A DNA stretch of 64,000 bases from NCBI RefSeq assembly GCF_000297775.1, contig NZ_JH815514.1:141455-205454 (forward strand), written 5' to 3'. The notes under the pieces were generated by a model. The model was given only the letters and a program-made list of their open reading frames with translations. It did no database searches and was not told the DNA's origin. Of this stretch, positions 19,495 to 29,392 are shown in pieces. A program made the translations under genes and the position numbers. Origin of the DNA: Sutterella wadsworthensis 2_1_59BFAA (lineage in GTDB: Bacteria; Pseudomonadota; Gammaproteobacteria; Burkholderiales; Burkholderiaceae_F). Within the stretch, counting starts at the first letter, position 1. Every line of letters begins with the position of its first letter.

Positions 19495-19511
19495 TTGGCA
19501 CGCTGATTGCT
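19495..19511 (+). promoter_or_regulatory. Sigma-54 (RpoN) promoter of gltIJKL
   Basis: TTGGCACG (19495-19502), four bases, then TTGCT (19507-19511). The invariant GG and GC are separated by exactly 10 bases, matching the sigma-54 consensus TGGCACG-N4-TTGCW. Transcription would start near 19522, leaving about 68 bases of leader before the ATG at 19590. rpoN itself is at 26441. Confidence 0.85.
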
Positions 19512-19589
19512 ACGTAGAAGGGCAACACCCCTGCGACCGTTCGAATTTTCACAGTCCCTCGTCAGACACAAGTTTTCAGGAGTTCCACC

Positions 19590-20486
19590 ATGAAGCTTTC
19601 CCTCCCGCTCACCGGCCTGCTCTGCGCAGGCATGCTTCTCACTTCCGCCGCCTCCGCCGCCGAACTGACCGGCACGCTCAAGCGCATCCAGCACTCCGGC
19701 ACGATGACGCTCGGCTACCGCGAAGCTTCCGTTCCGTTCTCCTACCTGCAGGCTGACGGCACGCCCACGGGCTACGGCTTCGAAGTCTGCAAGGCCGTCA
19801 GCGAGGCCGTGAAGAAGGAACTCAACATGCCGAACCTGACGATCAAGTATCAGGCCGTCACGAGCGCGAACCGAATTCCGCTCATCCAGAACGGCACGGT
19901 TGACATTGAATGCGGCTCCACGACGAACTCCAAGGCCCGTCAGCGCGAAGCCGGCTTCGGCATCAACTACTTCGGCGTTCAGGTCACTGCCGCCGTGTGG
20001 AAGGACTCCGGTATCAACTCCATCAAGGATCTGAACAACAAGAACGTCGCCGTCACGTCCGGCACGACCGCCGTCGCCCTGCTCAAGAAGTTTGAAAAGG
20101 ACAACGGCATCAAGATCCGCTACCTGATGACGAAGGACTTCGCCGAATCCATGCAGCTTGTCGCCAAGAAGCGCGCCGCCGCCTTCGTGATCGACGACGT
20201 GCTGCTCGCCGGCCAGATTTCGAACCTGCCCAACCCGCAGGACTTCAAGATCGTCGACGCCTCGCTCTCCGTCGAACCGTACGCCCCGATGTTCGCCAAG
20301 GACGACCCCGCCTTCAAGGCTCTGGTTGACAAGACCATCGTCGGCATGATGAAGGACGGCACGCTCGACAAGCTCTACAAGAAGTGGTTCGAATCCCCGA
20401 TTCCGCCCAAGAACGCCAACCTCAACTTCCCGATGAACAGCGTCACGAAGGAACTCTTCGCGAACCCGAACAGCGACGGCATCTAA
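19590..20486 (+). CDS. gltI: Glutamate/aspartate ABC transporter substrate-binding protein
   Basis: A 298-residue periplasmic binding protein of the polar amino-acid family (SBP_bac_3). The signal peptide is cleaved near residue 23-24 (SAASA-A). Family features include LGYREASVPFSYL, the ligand-contact region CGSTTNSKARQR and GTTAVALL. The sequence resembles GltI/AatJ, which bind Glu and Asp. It is the first gene of gltIJKL, preceded by AGGAG and by the sigma-54 promoter at 19495. A strong stem-loop follows it and may raise its mRNA level over the permease genes. Confidence 0.92.
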   Translation: MKLSLPLTGLLCAGMLLTSAASAAELTGTLKRIQHSGTMTLGYREASVPFSYLQADGTPTGYGFEVCKAVSEAVKKELNMPNLTIKYQAVTSANRIPLIQNGTVDIECGSTTNSKARQREAGFGINYFGVQVTAAVWKDSGINSIKDLNNKNVAVTSGTTAVALLKKFEKDNGIKIRYLMTKDFAESMQLVAKKRAAAFVIDDVLLAGQISNLPNPQDFKIVDASLSVEPYAPMFAKDDPAFKALVDKTIVGMMKDGTLDKLYKKWFESPIPPKNANLNFPMNSVTKELFANPNSDGI

Positions 20487-20500
20487 GCCCAAGCCTTTAC

Positions 20501-20548
20501 GGTCCCCGGGACGCCAGCTAGCAATCGCGTCCCGGGGACCCCTTTTAG
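20501..20548 (+). terminator. Stem-loop between gltI and gltJ (partial terminator)
   Basis: A perfect 14-bp GC-rich stem (20501-20514 with 20527-20540) is followed by CCTTTTAG. Such structures between binding-protein and permease genes usually protect or partly terminate the transcript. Confidence 0.75.
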
Positions 20549-20580
20549 ATTTAATTCCCGAAAACAAGAGGAACCCCGCC

Positions 20581-21315
20581 ATGGCACTGAACATGACCCT
20601 CAACACTCTCTGGGAAACCTCCCTGCTGAGTGATGATCCCTGGTGGCTTTATCTCGTCTACGGCGCAGGCTGGACCATCAGCCTTGCCGTCGCCTCCTTT
20701 GCGCTCGCCCTGACGCTCGGCACCATCGTCGGCACTCTCCGCACCGTCGACAACAAGTGGATCCGAGGCATCTGCGAAGGCTGGATCGAGCTTTTCCGCA
20801 ACATTCCCCTCATCGTCCAGATCTTCATCTGGTACTTCGTCGTCCCCGAACTGATCCCGCCCTACAAGGACTGGATGATCGAGGCCGACCCCGTCCTCAG
20901 CCAGTTCCTCTCGGCCTTCCTCTGCATGGGCCTCTTCACGTCGTCCCGAATCGCCGAACAGGTTCGCGCCGGCATCACGTCCATTCCCTCCGGTCTTCCC
21001 TACGCCGCCAAGGCCCTGGGCTTCACGGTCATTCAGCGCTACCGCTTCGTCATCCTTCCGATGGCCTTCCGCCTCGTGCTGCCGCCGCTCACAAGCGAAG
21101 CGATGAACCTCATCAAGAACACGGCCGTGGCCATGACGATCGGCCTGCCGGAACTTACGATGCGCGCCAATGAAATGGGCGAGGCGACCTTCCAGTTCTT
21201 CGCCGCCTACCTCTGGGCGACGGTCCTCTACATCGCCATCGCGCTGTGCGTCAACCGCCTGATGGCCTGGATGGAAGCGCGCTGCGCGATCCCCGGCTTC
21301 ATCGCCGCCAAGTAA
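20581..21315 (+). CDS. gltJ: Glutamate/aspartate ABC transporter permease
   Basis: A 244-residue inner-membrane permease of the HisM family with about five membrane helices. It has the N-terminal ELFRNIPLIVQIFIWYF motif common to polar amino-acid permeases and an EAA loop (EQVRAGITSIPSGLPYAAKALG) that contacts the ATPase. It pairs with GltK as a heterodimer. The start ATG is preceded by AAGAGGA. The gap of 94 bases after gltI holds the stem-loop; gltK follows 15 bases after its stop. Confidence 0.92.
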   Translation: MALNMTLNTLWETSLLSDDPWWLYLVYGAGWTISLAVASFALALTLGTIVGTLRTVDNKWIRGICEGWIELFRNIPLIVQIFIWYFVVPELIPPYKDWMIEADPVLSQFLSAFLCMGLFTSSRIAEQVRAGITSIPSGLPYAAKALGFTVIQRYRFVILPMAFRLVLPPLTSEAMNLIKNTAVAMTIGLPELTMRANEMGEATFQFFAAYLWATVLYIAIALCVNRLMAWMEARCAIPGFIAAK

Positions 21316-21330
21316 GCAAAGGAGTCGGTC

Positions 21331-22014
21331 ATGGATTTCACTTCGATTACGAACAGCTGGGGCTACATCCTTTCGGGCGCCGCCTACACGGTGCAGCTCA
21401 CTGCGATCACGGCTGTGGGCGGCCTCTTCCTCGGAACGCTGCTCGCCCTCTGCCACATTTCCGAAAAGCGCTGGCTCTCCGCCCCCGCAAAGCTCTACAT
21501 CAACCTGATGCGTGCGGTGCCTCTGGTGCTCGTGCTCTTCTGGTACTTCCTGCTGATGCCGGAAATTCTGCGCATCATCCTCGGCCTCGACCACCCCGTG
21601 AAGATCGGCGCCGAAATGACCGCCATCATCACCTTCGTGCTCTTCGAGGCGGCCTACTTCGCCGAGATCATGCGCGCGGGCATCCAGTCCGTGAAGAAGG
21701 GACAGATTCAGGCTGCATACGGACTTGGGTTATCCTATGCTCAGACCATGCGGCACGTCGTGCTCCCGCAGGCCATCCGTCACATGCTGCCCGTGCTTCT
21801 GACGCAGACGATCATTCTCTTCCAGGACACCAGTCTCGTCTACGTCATCAGCGGCAATGACTTCATGGGTTCGATCTCCAAGATCGCCCAGCGTGACGGA
21901 CAGCTTGTTTTGATGTACTCTTTTGCTGCTGTCTGCTATCTTGCCGTCTCCTTGTCCCTCTCCCTGCTGATTCGTCGACTGCAGACGAGAATGCGAACGG
22001 CTCAGGCTCACTAA
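21331..22014 (+). CDS. gltK: Glutamate/aspartate ABC transporter permease
   Basis: A 227-residue partner permease of the same family. It shows the YTVQLTAITAV helix, the NLMRAVPLVLVLFWYF motif and an EAA loop (EIMRAGIQSVKKGQ). A strong Shine-Dalgarno AAAGGAG precedes the ATG. With GltJ it forms the membrane channel, energised by GltL from the next gene. Confidence 0.92.
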   Translation: MDFTSITNSWGYILSGAAYTVQLTAITAVGGLFLGTLLALCHISEKRWLSAPAKLYINLMRAVPLVLVLFWYFLLMPEILRIILGLDHPVKIGAEMTAIITFVLFEAAYFAEIMRAGIQSVKKGQIQAAYGLGLSYAQTMRHVVLPQAIRHMLPVLLTQTIILFQDTSLVYVISGNDFMGSISKIAQRDGQLVLMYSFAAVCYLAVSLSLSLLIRRLQTRMRTAQAH

Positions 22015-22041
22015 AAAATTTGAACAGGATATCCCCCTATC

Positions 22042-22776
<735 letters not shown>

Positions 22777-22797
22777 TTTTTCAGCGCTCATGCCTCG

Positions 22798-22829
22798 AAA
22801 CCCCGCCGCTTCCCGGCGGGGTTTTGTCT
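22798..22829 (+). terminator. Terminator of gltIJKL
   Basis: A perfect 11-bp stem (22798-22808 with 22814-22824) that runs into a T-rich tail. Confidence 0.9.
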
Positions 22830-22912
22830 TTTTCCGAACCCCCTCAGGGTCATGCCACGGGTTATCATTAACAGGTTGTACAGCTTTTTTTCCCGCAAAG
22901 AAGGACCGTCAA

Positions 22913-23902
22913 ATGAGCAACACTCATGCATTCGATGCCGCAGCAGCTCTCCAGCTCGGGCAGGAAGTTCTGACCCAGGAAGCCGGGGCGCTCACGCACC
23001 TCGCCTCGACGCTCGGCAGCGAATTCACGGACGCCGTTTCGCGCATTCTTTCCTGCAAGGGCCGTCTGATCGTGTCCGGCGTGGGCAAGTCCGGCCACAT
23101 CGGCCGCAAGCTCGCCGCCACCTTTGCCTCCACGGGCACCCCCGCCTACTTCGTCCATGCCGCTGAAGCCGCCCACGGCGACCTCGGCATGATCACGGCC
23201 GACGACGTCGTGCTCGCCATCTCGTACTCCGGCGAAACCAACGAGCTTCTCACCATCGTCCCCACGCTCAAGCGCGAGGGCGCGACGCTCATCGCCATCA
23301 CGGGCAACCCGAACTCCAGCCTCGCCCAGCACGCCGATGTGCATCTCAACTGCCACGTCAGCCGCGAAGCCTGCCCGCTCAATCTGGCGCCGACCACGTC
23401 CACGACCGCAACGCTCGCCCTCGGCGACGCGCTCGCCGTTGCGACCCTCTCCGCCAAGGGCTTCACGAAGGAGGACTTCGCGCGCAGCCATCCGGGCGGA
23501 GCCCTCGGCCGCCGCCTGCTCATCCACGTTCAGGACATCATGCGTACGGGCGAGGACATTCCCGCCGTCCGCGAGGAGGTCGGCGTGCTTGAGGCGGTCC
23601 GCGAAATCACGAAGAAGCACATCGGCATGACCGCCGTCGTCGACGACCAAGGCCGCGTGACCGGCATCTTCACCGAAGGCGACCTGCGCCGCCTCATCGA
23701 GCGTCTCGGCGACATCCGTCCGTGCGTCATGAAGGACGTGATGATCCGCAATCCGAAGACCATCCGCGCCCAAGAGCTCGCCGCCTCCGCCGTCAAGCTC
23801 CTCGACACCTTCCACTGCAACCAGCTTCTCGTCGTCGACGAGGACAACAGGCTCATCGGCGCCCTGCACCTGCACGACCTGATGGGTGCCAAGGTCCTTT
23901 GA
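22913..23902 (+). CDS. kdsD: Arabinose-5-phosphate isomerase
   Basis: A 329-residue enzyme that converts ribulose 5-phosphate to arabinose 5-phosphate, the first step to KDO in lipopolysaccharide. The SIS domain (about 38-170) has VSGVGKSGHIGRK and the SYSGETNE phosphosugar loop. The FARSHPGGALG stretch and two CBS domains (about 205-325) follow. Length matches E. coli KdsD (328). ATG 22913 has AGAAGG nearby; an open frame upstream runs through the gltL terminator and is not coding. It begins the kdsD-kdsC-lptCAB-rpoN-ptsN-rapZ cluster. Confidence 0.93.
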   Translation: MSNTHAFDAAAALQLGQEVLTQEAGALTHLASTLGSEFTDAVSRILSCKGRLIVSGVGKSGHIGRKLAATFASTGTPAYFVHAAEAAHGDLGMITADDVVLAISYSGETNELLTIVPTLKREGATLIAITGNPNSSLAQHADVHLNCHVSREACPLNLAPTTSTTATLALGDALAVATLSAKGFTKEDFARSHPGGALGRRLLIHVQDIMRTGEDIPAVREEVGVLEAVREITKKHIGMTAVVDDQGRVTGIFTEGDLRRLIERLGDIRPCVMKDVMIRNPKTIRAQELAASAVKLLDTFHCNQLLVVDEDNRLIGALHLHDLMGAKVL

Positions 23903-23924
23903 TCCACTTTTCGGGAGACCCGAC

Positions 23925-24458
23925 ATGACCACAGTGAACGAGCGCGCGGCCCGCATCAGAATGGTCGTACTCGACATCGACGGCGTGATGAGCGACGGCA
24001 CGATCAACGTCTCGGGCACGGGCGAGCTCTACAAGAGCTTCTACGTGCGCGACGGACTCGGCATCAAGATGCTGCAGAAGCACGGCATCGAGATCGCGAT
24101 CATCACGGGCCGCACCTCTGCGATCGTCGCCGAGCGCATGAGGGAGCTCGGCGTCACCCGCATCGCCCAGGGCCAGCGCTTCAAGACCACCGCCTACGAG
24201 GCACTTCTTGAGGAGACCGGTCTCACCGACGAGCAGGTCGCCTACATGGGCGACGACGTCCCCGACCTGCCGCTTCTGATGCGAGTGGGCCTCTCCACGA
24301 CTCCCGCAGACGGGAATCCGGAGGTTTTGAACTATACTCACTGGCAGTCCCGCTTCCCCGGCGGCCGCGGCGCCGTCAGGGAGTTGTCCGAACTCATCCT
24401 CAAATCCCAGGGCGCATGGGATACACTCGTGCACAACACCTACGTCCTCGGCAAATAA
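23925..24458 (+). CDS. kdsC: 3-deoxy-D-manno-octulosonate-8-phosphate phosphatase
   Basis: A 177-residue HAD phosphatase of the C0 (capless, tetrameric) type. It hydrolyses KDO 8-phosphate to KDO. The nucleophile motif is LDIDGVMSDG, motif II Thr is in IITGR and the Mg-binding acidic motif is GDDVPDLPLL. ATG 23925 is preceded by GGGAG and follows kdsD by 22 bases. Its stop overlaps the lptC start (TAATG). Confidence 0.93.
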   Translation: MTTVNERAARIRMVVLDIDGVMSDGTINVSGTGELYKSFYVRDGLGIKMLQKHGIEIAIITGRTSAIVAERMRELGVTRIAQGQRFKTTAYEALLEETGLTDEQVAYMGDDVPDLPLLMRVGLSTTPADGNPEVLNYTHWQSRFPGGRGAVRELSELILKSQGAWDTLVHNTYVLGK

Positions 24459-25084
24459 TGATCCACCGCAGCCTAGTCCTCCGCGAACGCATCACCGCCA
24501 TCGTCGGCGCGGCCCTGCTGTTGCTGCTCGTCGGCGCAAGCTACTACTACTCGGTCCAGACCCGCATCGAGGCCCTGAAGTACGTCCCCAGCGAAACGAG
24601 CCCCGACTTCACGGCGCGCCGCGTCACGCTGACCGACTTCGACGAACGCGGCGTCGCAACCGCACGCCTCTCCGCCAGCACGATGGAGCACTTCTCAGAC
24701 GAGCGCATGCGCGCCACGGACGCCAGCTATCACTCCCTCGATCCTGCGAAGCCCCAGCTCGCCCTCACGGGCGACCGCGCATGGAGCAACGACAGCCTCG
24801 AGACCGTCGAGCTTGAAGGCAACGTGCAGCTGAGCCGCGCACCCTTCAAGGACGAGCCCGATCTCTTTTTCACGACCGAATACATCAAGGGGTATCTCGA
24901 CACCTACAGGTTCGAGACGGACAGGAAGGTCTACATGCGCCGCGGCATCGACACCACCGAAGCCTCCAACGGCATGAAGTACGACAACATCCTGCACACG
25001 GTCGAGCTCGACGGCAGCGTCGTCTCGGTCTTCCATCCCAACGCGCAGTCCACTGACACATCCGCCAACGCAGCCCAAAAATGA
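24458..25084 (+). CDS. lptC: LPS export protein LptC
   Basis: A 208-residue bitopic protein with one N-terminal membrane helix (about 13-31) and a periplasmic beta-jellyroll domain. It passes lipopolysaccharide from LptB2FG to LptA. The beta-taco pattern (RRVTLTDFDERGVATARLSA) is recognisable, although LptC sequences diverge strongly. Identity is supported by its place between kdsC and lptA. Start and stop overlap both neighbours (TAATG and ATGA), showing tight translational coupling. Confidence 0.88.
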   Translation: MIHRSLVLRERITAIVGAALLLLLVGASYYYSVQTRIEALKYVPSETSPDFTARRVTLTDFDERGVATARLSASTMEHFSDERMRATDASYHSLDPAKPQLALTGDRAWSNDSLETVELEGNVQLSRAPFKDEPDLFFTTEYIKGYLDTYRFETDRKVYMRRGIDTTEASNGMKYDNILHTVELDGSVVSVFHPNAQSTDTSANAAQK

Positions 25085-25650
25085 AGAAGTCAATCGTTTT
25101 CAGCATCCTCGCCGCCATCGCAGCGCCGACCTGGGCCCTGAGCACCGACAAGAGCCAGCCCATTGAAGTCCATGCCGACCAATTCAACGGTGACGAAGTC
25201 AAGCAGACCGCCGTCTACTCCGGCAACGTCGTCGTCGATCAGGGCTCGATGAACCTGACGGGCGCTCGCCTCGATCTTGCAATCACGCCCAAGGGCTACC
25301 GTCGCGCCACGATCACGGGCTCTCCCGCACGCTTCAAGCAGCAGCGCGATCCGAAGACGAAGGGCGTTGAGGAATGGGTGCACGCGCATGCGAGCCGCAT
25401 CACCTACGACGAGGAGACCGACAAGGTCACGCTCGAAGGCAAGGCCCAGCTCTCGCGCAGCGAAAACGGCCAGCAGAAGGACATGACGAGCGGCGAGCGC
25501 ATCGTCTACGACATGCGCAACGCCCGTTCCGAAGTCAACAGCGGCGAAGGCAAGCGCGTCACGACGATCATCGCGCCCCGCTCCAAGACCGACGCGGGCA
25601 CGCAGCGTCAGGGCACGTCCCTCTCCAACTCCACCAAGCTTCAGCAGTAA
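25081..25650 (+). CDS. lptA: LPS transport periplasmic protein LptA
   Basis: A 189-residue periplasmic protein. A signal peptide ends near Ala19 (PTWALS). The OstA-type jellyroll has the motifs PIEVHADQF, AVYSGNVVVDQGSMNLTGARL and GERIVYDMRN. It forms the bridge that carries lipopolysaccharide to LptD. It overlaps lptC by four bases and is followed 12 bases later by lptB. Confidence 0.92.
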   Translation: MKKSIVFSILAAIAAPTWALSTDKSQPIEVHADQFNGDEVKQTAVYSGNVVVDQGSMNLTGARLDLAITPKGYRRATITGSPARFKQQRDPKTKGVEEWVHAHASRITYDEETDKVTLEGKAQLSRSENGQQKDMTSGERIVYDMRNARSEVNSGEGKRVTTIIAPRSKTDAGTQRQGTSLSNSTKLQQ

Positions 25651-25662
25651 CAGGACTTCAGC

Positions 25663-26436
25663 GTGACCGAAAACGCAACAGTTAGCCATTCCCACACCCA
25701 CGCGCTCGAGGCGACCGGCCTCAAGAAGCACTACGGGCCCCGAAACGTCGTCAAGGGCGTCAGCCTCGCCGTCAAGTCGGGCGAGGTCGTGGGACTGCTC
25801 GGCAAGAACGGTGCAGGCAAGACGACGACCTTCTACATGGTCGTGGGCCTTGTCGTGGCCGACGACGGCCAGATCCGCCTCGACGGTCAGGACATCACGC
25901 ACATGCCCATCTACAAGCGTGCGCGCATGGGGCTCTCCTATCTGCCCCAGGAGGCAAGCGTCTTCCGCAAGCTCTCCGTCGAGGACAACGTCCGCGCCAT
26001 TCTCGAGCTTCAGGAGGGAGAGGACGGCAAGCCGCTTTCCAAGGACGTGATCGAGGAGCGGCTCGACCAGCTGCTCGAAGAGCTGCAGATCCAGCACCTT
26101 CGCACGAACCAGGCCATTTCGCTCTCGGGCGGCGAGCGCCGCCGCACGGAAATCGCCCGCGCCCTTGCCGCCAATCCCCGCTTCATTCTGCTCGACGAGC
26201 CCTTCGCGGGCGTCGACCCGATCGCCGTGATCGAGATTCAGCGCATCGTGCGCTTCCTCAAGGAGCGCAACATCGGCGTTCTGATCACCGACCACAACGT
26301 CCGCGAAACCCTGTCGATCTGCGACCACGCCTACATCATCAACGAAGGCGAAGTGCTCGCCTCGGGCACGCCCGACGAGCTCGTCAACGACCAGGCCGTC
26401 CGCAAGATCTATCTCGGCGAAAACTTCCGGATGTAG
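25663..26436 (+). CDS. lptB: LPS export ABC transporter ATP-binding protein
   Basis: A 257-residue cytoplasmic ATPase of the LptB2FG extractor. Walker A is GKNGAGKTT, the Q-loop region is [17 protein letters not shown] (a strong LptB marker), the signature is [15 protein letters not shown] and Walker B is [12 protein letters not shown]. The start is GTG 25663 with a CAGGA-type site upstream. The N-terminus has a His-containing extension (SHSHTHALE) of about 12 residues relative to E. coli LptB. rpoN begins 4 bases after its stop. Confidence 0.95.
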   Translation: MTENATVSHSHTHALEATGLKKHYGPRNVVKGVSLAVKSGEVVGLLGKNGAGKTTTFYMVVGLVVADDGQIRLDGQDITHMPIYKRARMGLSYLPQEASVFRKLSVEDNVRAILELQEGEDGKPLSKDVIEERLDQLLEELQIQHLRTNQAISLSGGERRRTEIARALAANPRFILLDEPFAGVDPIAVIEIQRIVRFLKERNIGVLITDHNVRETLSICDHAYIINEGEVLASGTPDELVNDQAVRKIYLGENFRM

Positions 26437-26440
26437 CCAA

Positions 26441-27874
26441 ATGGAAAATCATCTCCTCGCCACACTCTCCCAACAGCAGGTTCTCTCCCAGGAGCAGCAG
26501 CAGTCGCTGCGCATTCTGCAGATGCCCACGCAGGAGCTTCTCGGCGAAATCGAACTCATGCTCGAATCCAACCCCCTGCTTGAAGTGGAGGAGCCTGCAC
26601 AGGCCTCCGACGACCCGCAGGCGCGCGCTCAGGAGCATGACGACGACAGGCGGGACGACCGCGGCGAGGATGATTCCGAATTCGACGCAGCCCAGGCGGA
26701 GACGCCCGTCGACCAGCCCTACGAGGCCTGGCAGGGCGCCTCCAGCGACGAAGCGCCCTTCGAGCGCATTCCCGCCCCCGAATCCTTCAGGGACGAGCTG
26801 CTCGCCGATCTCGGCTGCCTGCCGCTCACGCCGCGCCAGCATCTGCTCGTCGCCTGCCTTGTCGAGGAGCTCGACGACAGGGGCTTCTTCACGTCCCCGT
26901 TCGAGACGCTCATGCGCTACTACGCGCGCATCCTCAAGGAGGAAGGCGTCGAGAACGTGACCGCCGCCGAGTGGCGCGAAGCCCTCGCCACCCTTCAGAG
27001 CATGGATCCTCCGGGCATCGGCACCGCCGGCCCCGTCGAGGCCCTCATGAAGCAGATCGAGCGCATCGAGCCCTCCATCATGCATGCCGCCGCGCTTGAA
27101 ACCCTCAAGCGCATCGTCTCCAAACATCTCGACAAGGTGGCCGCCGACAACCGTCCTGCGCTTCTCAAGCTCGCCAACGGCAAGTCCTCCATTCTCGACG
27201 AGGCGCTGCGCGTGCTCAAGACCCTCTCGCCCTATCCGATCGCCAGAGAATCCAGCACGCTCTACATCGTTCCCGATGTCATCGTCAGGACGCAGAACGG
27301 CGTGAGCACAGCGCACCTCAACGGCTCCTCGCAGCTGCGCCTTCGCCTTCGCATCAACGACGCCAGTAGCGAGGCCGATCCCTCGACCCGCCGCGTCCTT
27401 CTCGGCGAAGCCAAGACCTTCATTCAGCGCATCGAGGCCAGACGAGCCACCCTGCAGCGTCTGGCCGACGCCATCGTCACGCGCCAGCAGGCCTACTTCG
27501 AGCACGGCCCCGCCGCCCTGCGTCCGATGACGCTCAGCCAGATCGCCGAAGAACTCGGCCTGTCCGTTTCCACGGTCTCCCGCGCCGTTTCCGGCAAGTT
27601 CATCGCCTGCAGCCAGGGCACGGTCGAGATGCGCTCGCTCTTCAGCGCCGTCTCCTTCAGCAACCAGGGCAGCGGCGCCGAGGAGCAGGGAGCCTCCGAA
27701 ATCCAGGCCATGATCTGCAAGCTCATCGAGACCGAGGACCCCAGAGCCCCCCTTTCGGACGAAATGCTCTGCGAAATGCTTCAGAAGCAGGGTGTGCCCA
27801 TCGCCCGCCGCACGGTCGCCAAGTACCGCACCTGCGCAGGCATTCCCTCGGCTCGCTCCCGCCGCAGGCTCTGA
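26441..27874 (+). CDS. rpoN: RNA polymerase sigma-54 factor
   Basis: A 477-residue sigma-54. Region I is glutamine-rich (SQQQVLSQEQQQSLRILQMP), region II is acidic (about 50-95), the core-binding region follows, then the helix-turn-helix (about 360-385) and the RpoN box ARRTVAKYR at 455-463. It directs transcription from -24/-12 promoters with activator ATPases; one such promoter lies at 19495. Lying 4 bases after lptB matches the common proteobacterial order, but the hibernation factor gene hpf that I expect next is missing. Confidence 0.96.
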   Translation: MENHLLATLSQQQVLSQEQQQSLRILQMPTQELLGEIELMLESNPLLEVEEPAQASDDPQARAQEHDDDRRDDRGEDDSEFDAAQAETPVDQPYEAWQGASSDEAPFERIPAPESFRDELLADLGCLPLTPRQHLLVACLVEELDDRGFFTSPFETLMRYYARILKEEGVENVTAAEWREALATLQSMDPPGIGTAGPVEALMKQIERIEPSIMHAAALETLKRIVSKHLDKVAADNRPALLKLANGKSSILDEALRVLKTLSPYPIARESSTLYIVPDVIVRTQNGVSTAHLNGSSQLRLRLRINDASSEADPSTRRVLLGEAKTFIQRIEARRATLQRLADAIVTRQQAYFEHGPAALRPMTLSQIAEELGLSVSTVSRAVSGKFIACSQGTVEMRSLFSAVSFSNQGSGAEEQGASEIQAMICKLIETEDPRAPLSDEMLCEMLQKQGVPIARRTVAKYRTCAGIPSARSRRRL

Positions 27875-27944
27875 CTTCTCCACCCCTTTGGTACACTGAA
27901 CGAAGTTTTCGATTCGACGGTCCCACAAGGCCGTCCGACGCGTC

Positions 27945-28451
27945 ATGAATCTTCTCGCACCTCTGCTTACTCTTGAAACCGTTCGCCTTAACCTCGACGT
28001 CGTGAGCCGCAAGCGCCTCTACGAAGAGGCGGGCCTCGTCTTCGAAACCTCCGCTGGTCTTTCCCACACGGAGGCCTTCGACGCGCTCTTCGCACGCGAA
28101 AAACTCGGTTCCACCTGCCTCGGCAGCGGCTGCGCGCTTCCCCACGGCCGCGTCGAGGGCATCACCGAACCCGCCGCCGTCTTTCTGAGGACCGCCGCGC
28201 CACTCTCCCTTGATGCGCCCGACGGCCGTCCCGTCCAGCTGTTCCTCTGCCTGCTCATTCCCGAAAACGACGACGGCATGTACCTGAAGATCCTGCGCGA
28301 AGTCGCCTGCCTCTTCGGCAACAAGCCGCTGAGAAACGCGCTGCTTCACGCGGAGTCGGAGGTCAAGATCTGTGAACTCATTCACAACTGGACGCCTCCC
28401 GCCGACCTTCACTACGAGCCCGACTTCTCCGAAGACGACGAAGACGCCTGA
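27945..28451 (+). CDS. ptsN: PTS IIA-like nitrogen regulatory protein
   Basis: A 168-residue EIIA-Ntr domain. The phosphorylated His is His67 in GCALPHGRV. The protein signals through the PTS-Ntr phosphorelay to potassium transport, nitrogen and cell-envelope control. A short acidic tail (DFSEDDEDA) extends beyond the fold. It follows rpoN by 70 bases, in which a TACACT at 27892 could be a -10 element. rapZ follows after 29 bases. Confidence 0.92.
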   Translation: MNLLAPLLTLETVRLNLDVVSRKRLYEEAGLVFETSAGLSHTEAFDALFAREKLGSTCLGSGCALPHGRVEGITEPAAVFLRTAAPLSLDAPDGRPVQLFLCLLIPENDDGMYLKILREVACLFGNKPLRNALLHAESEVKICELIHNWTPPADLHYEPDFSEDDEDA

Positions 28452-28480
28452 AAAAACTACGCCAATACGGAGGCAACGCC

Positions 28481-29383
<903 letters not shown>

Positions 29384-29392
29384 TTCAGAAGA

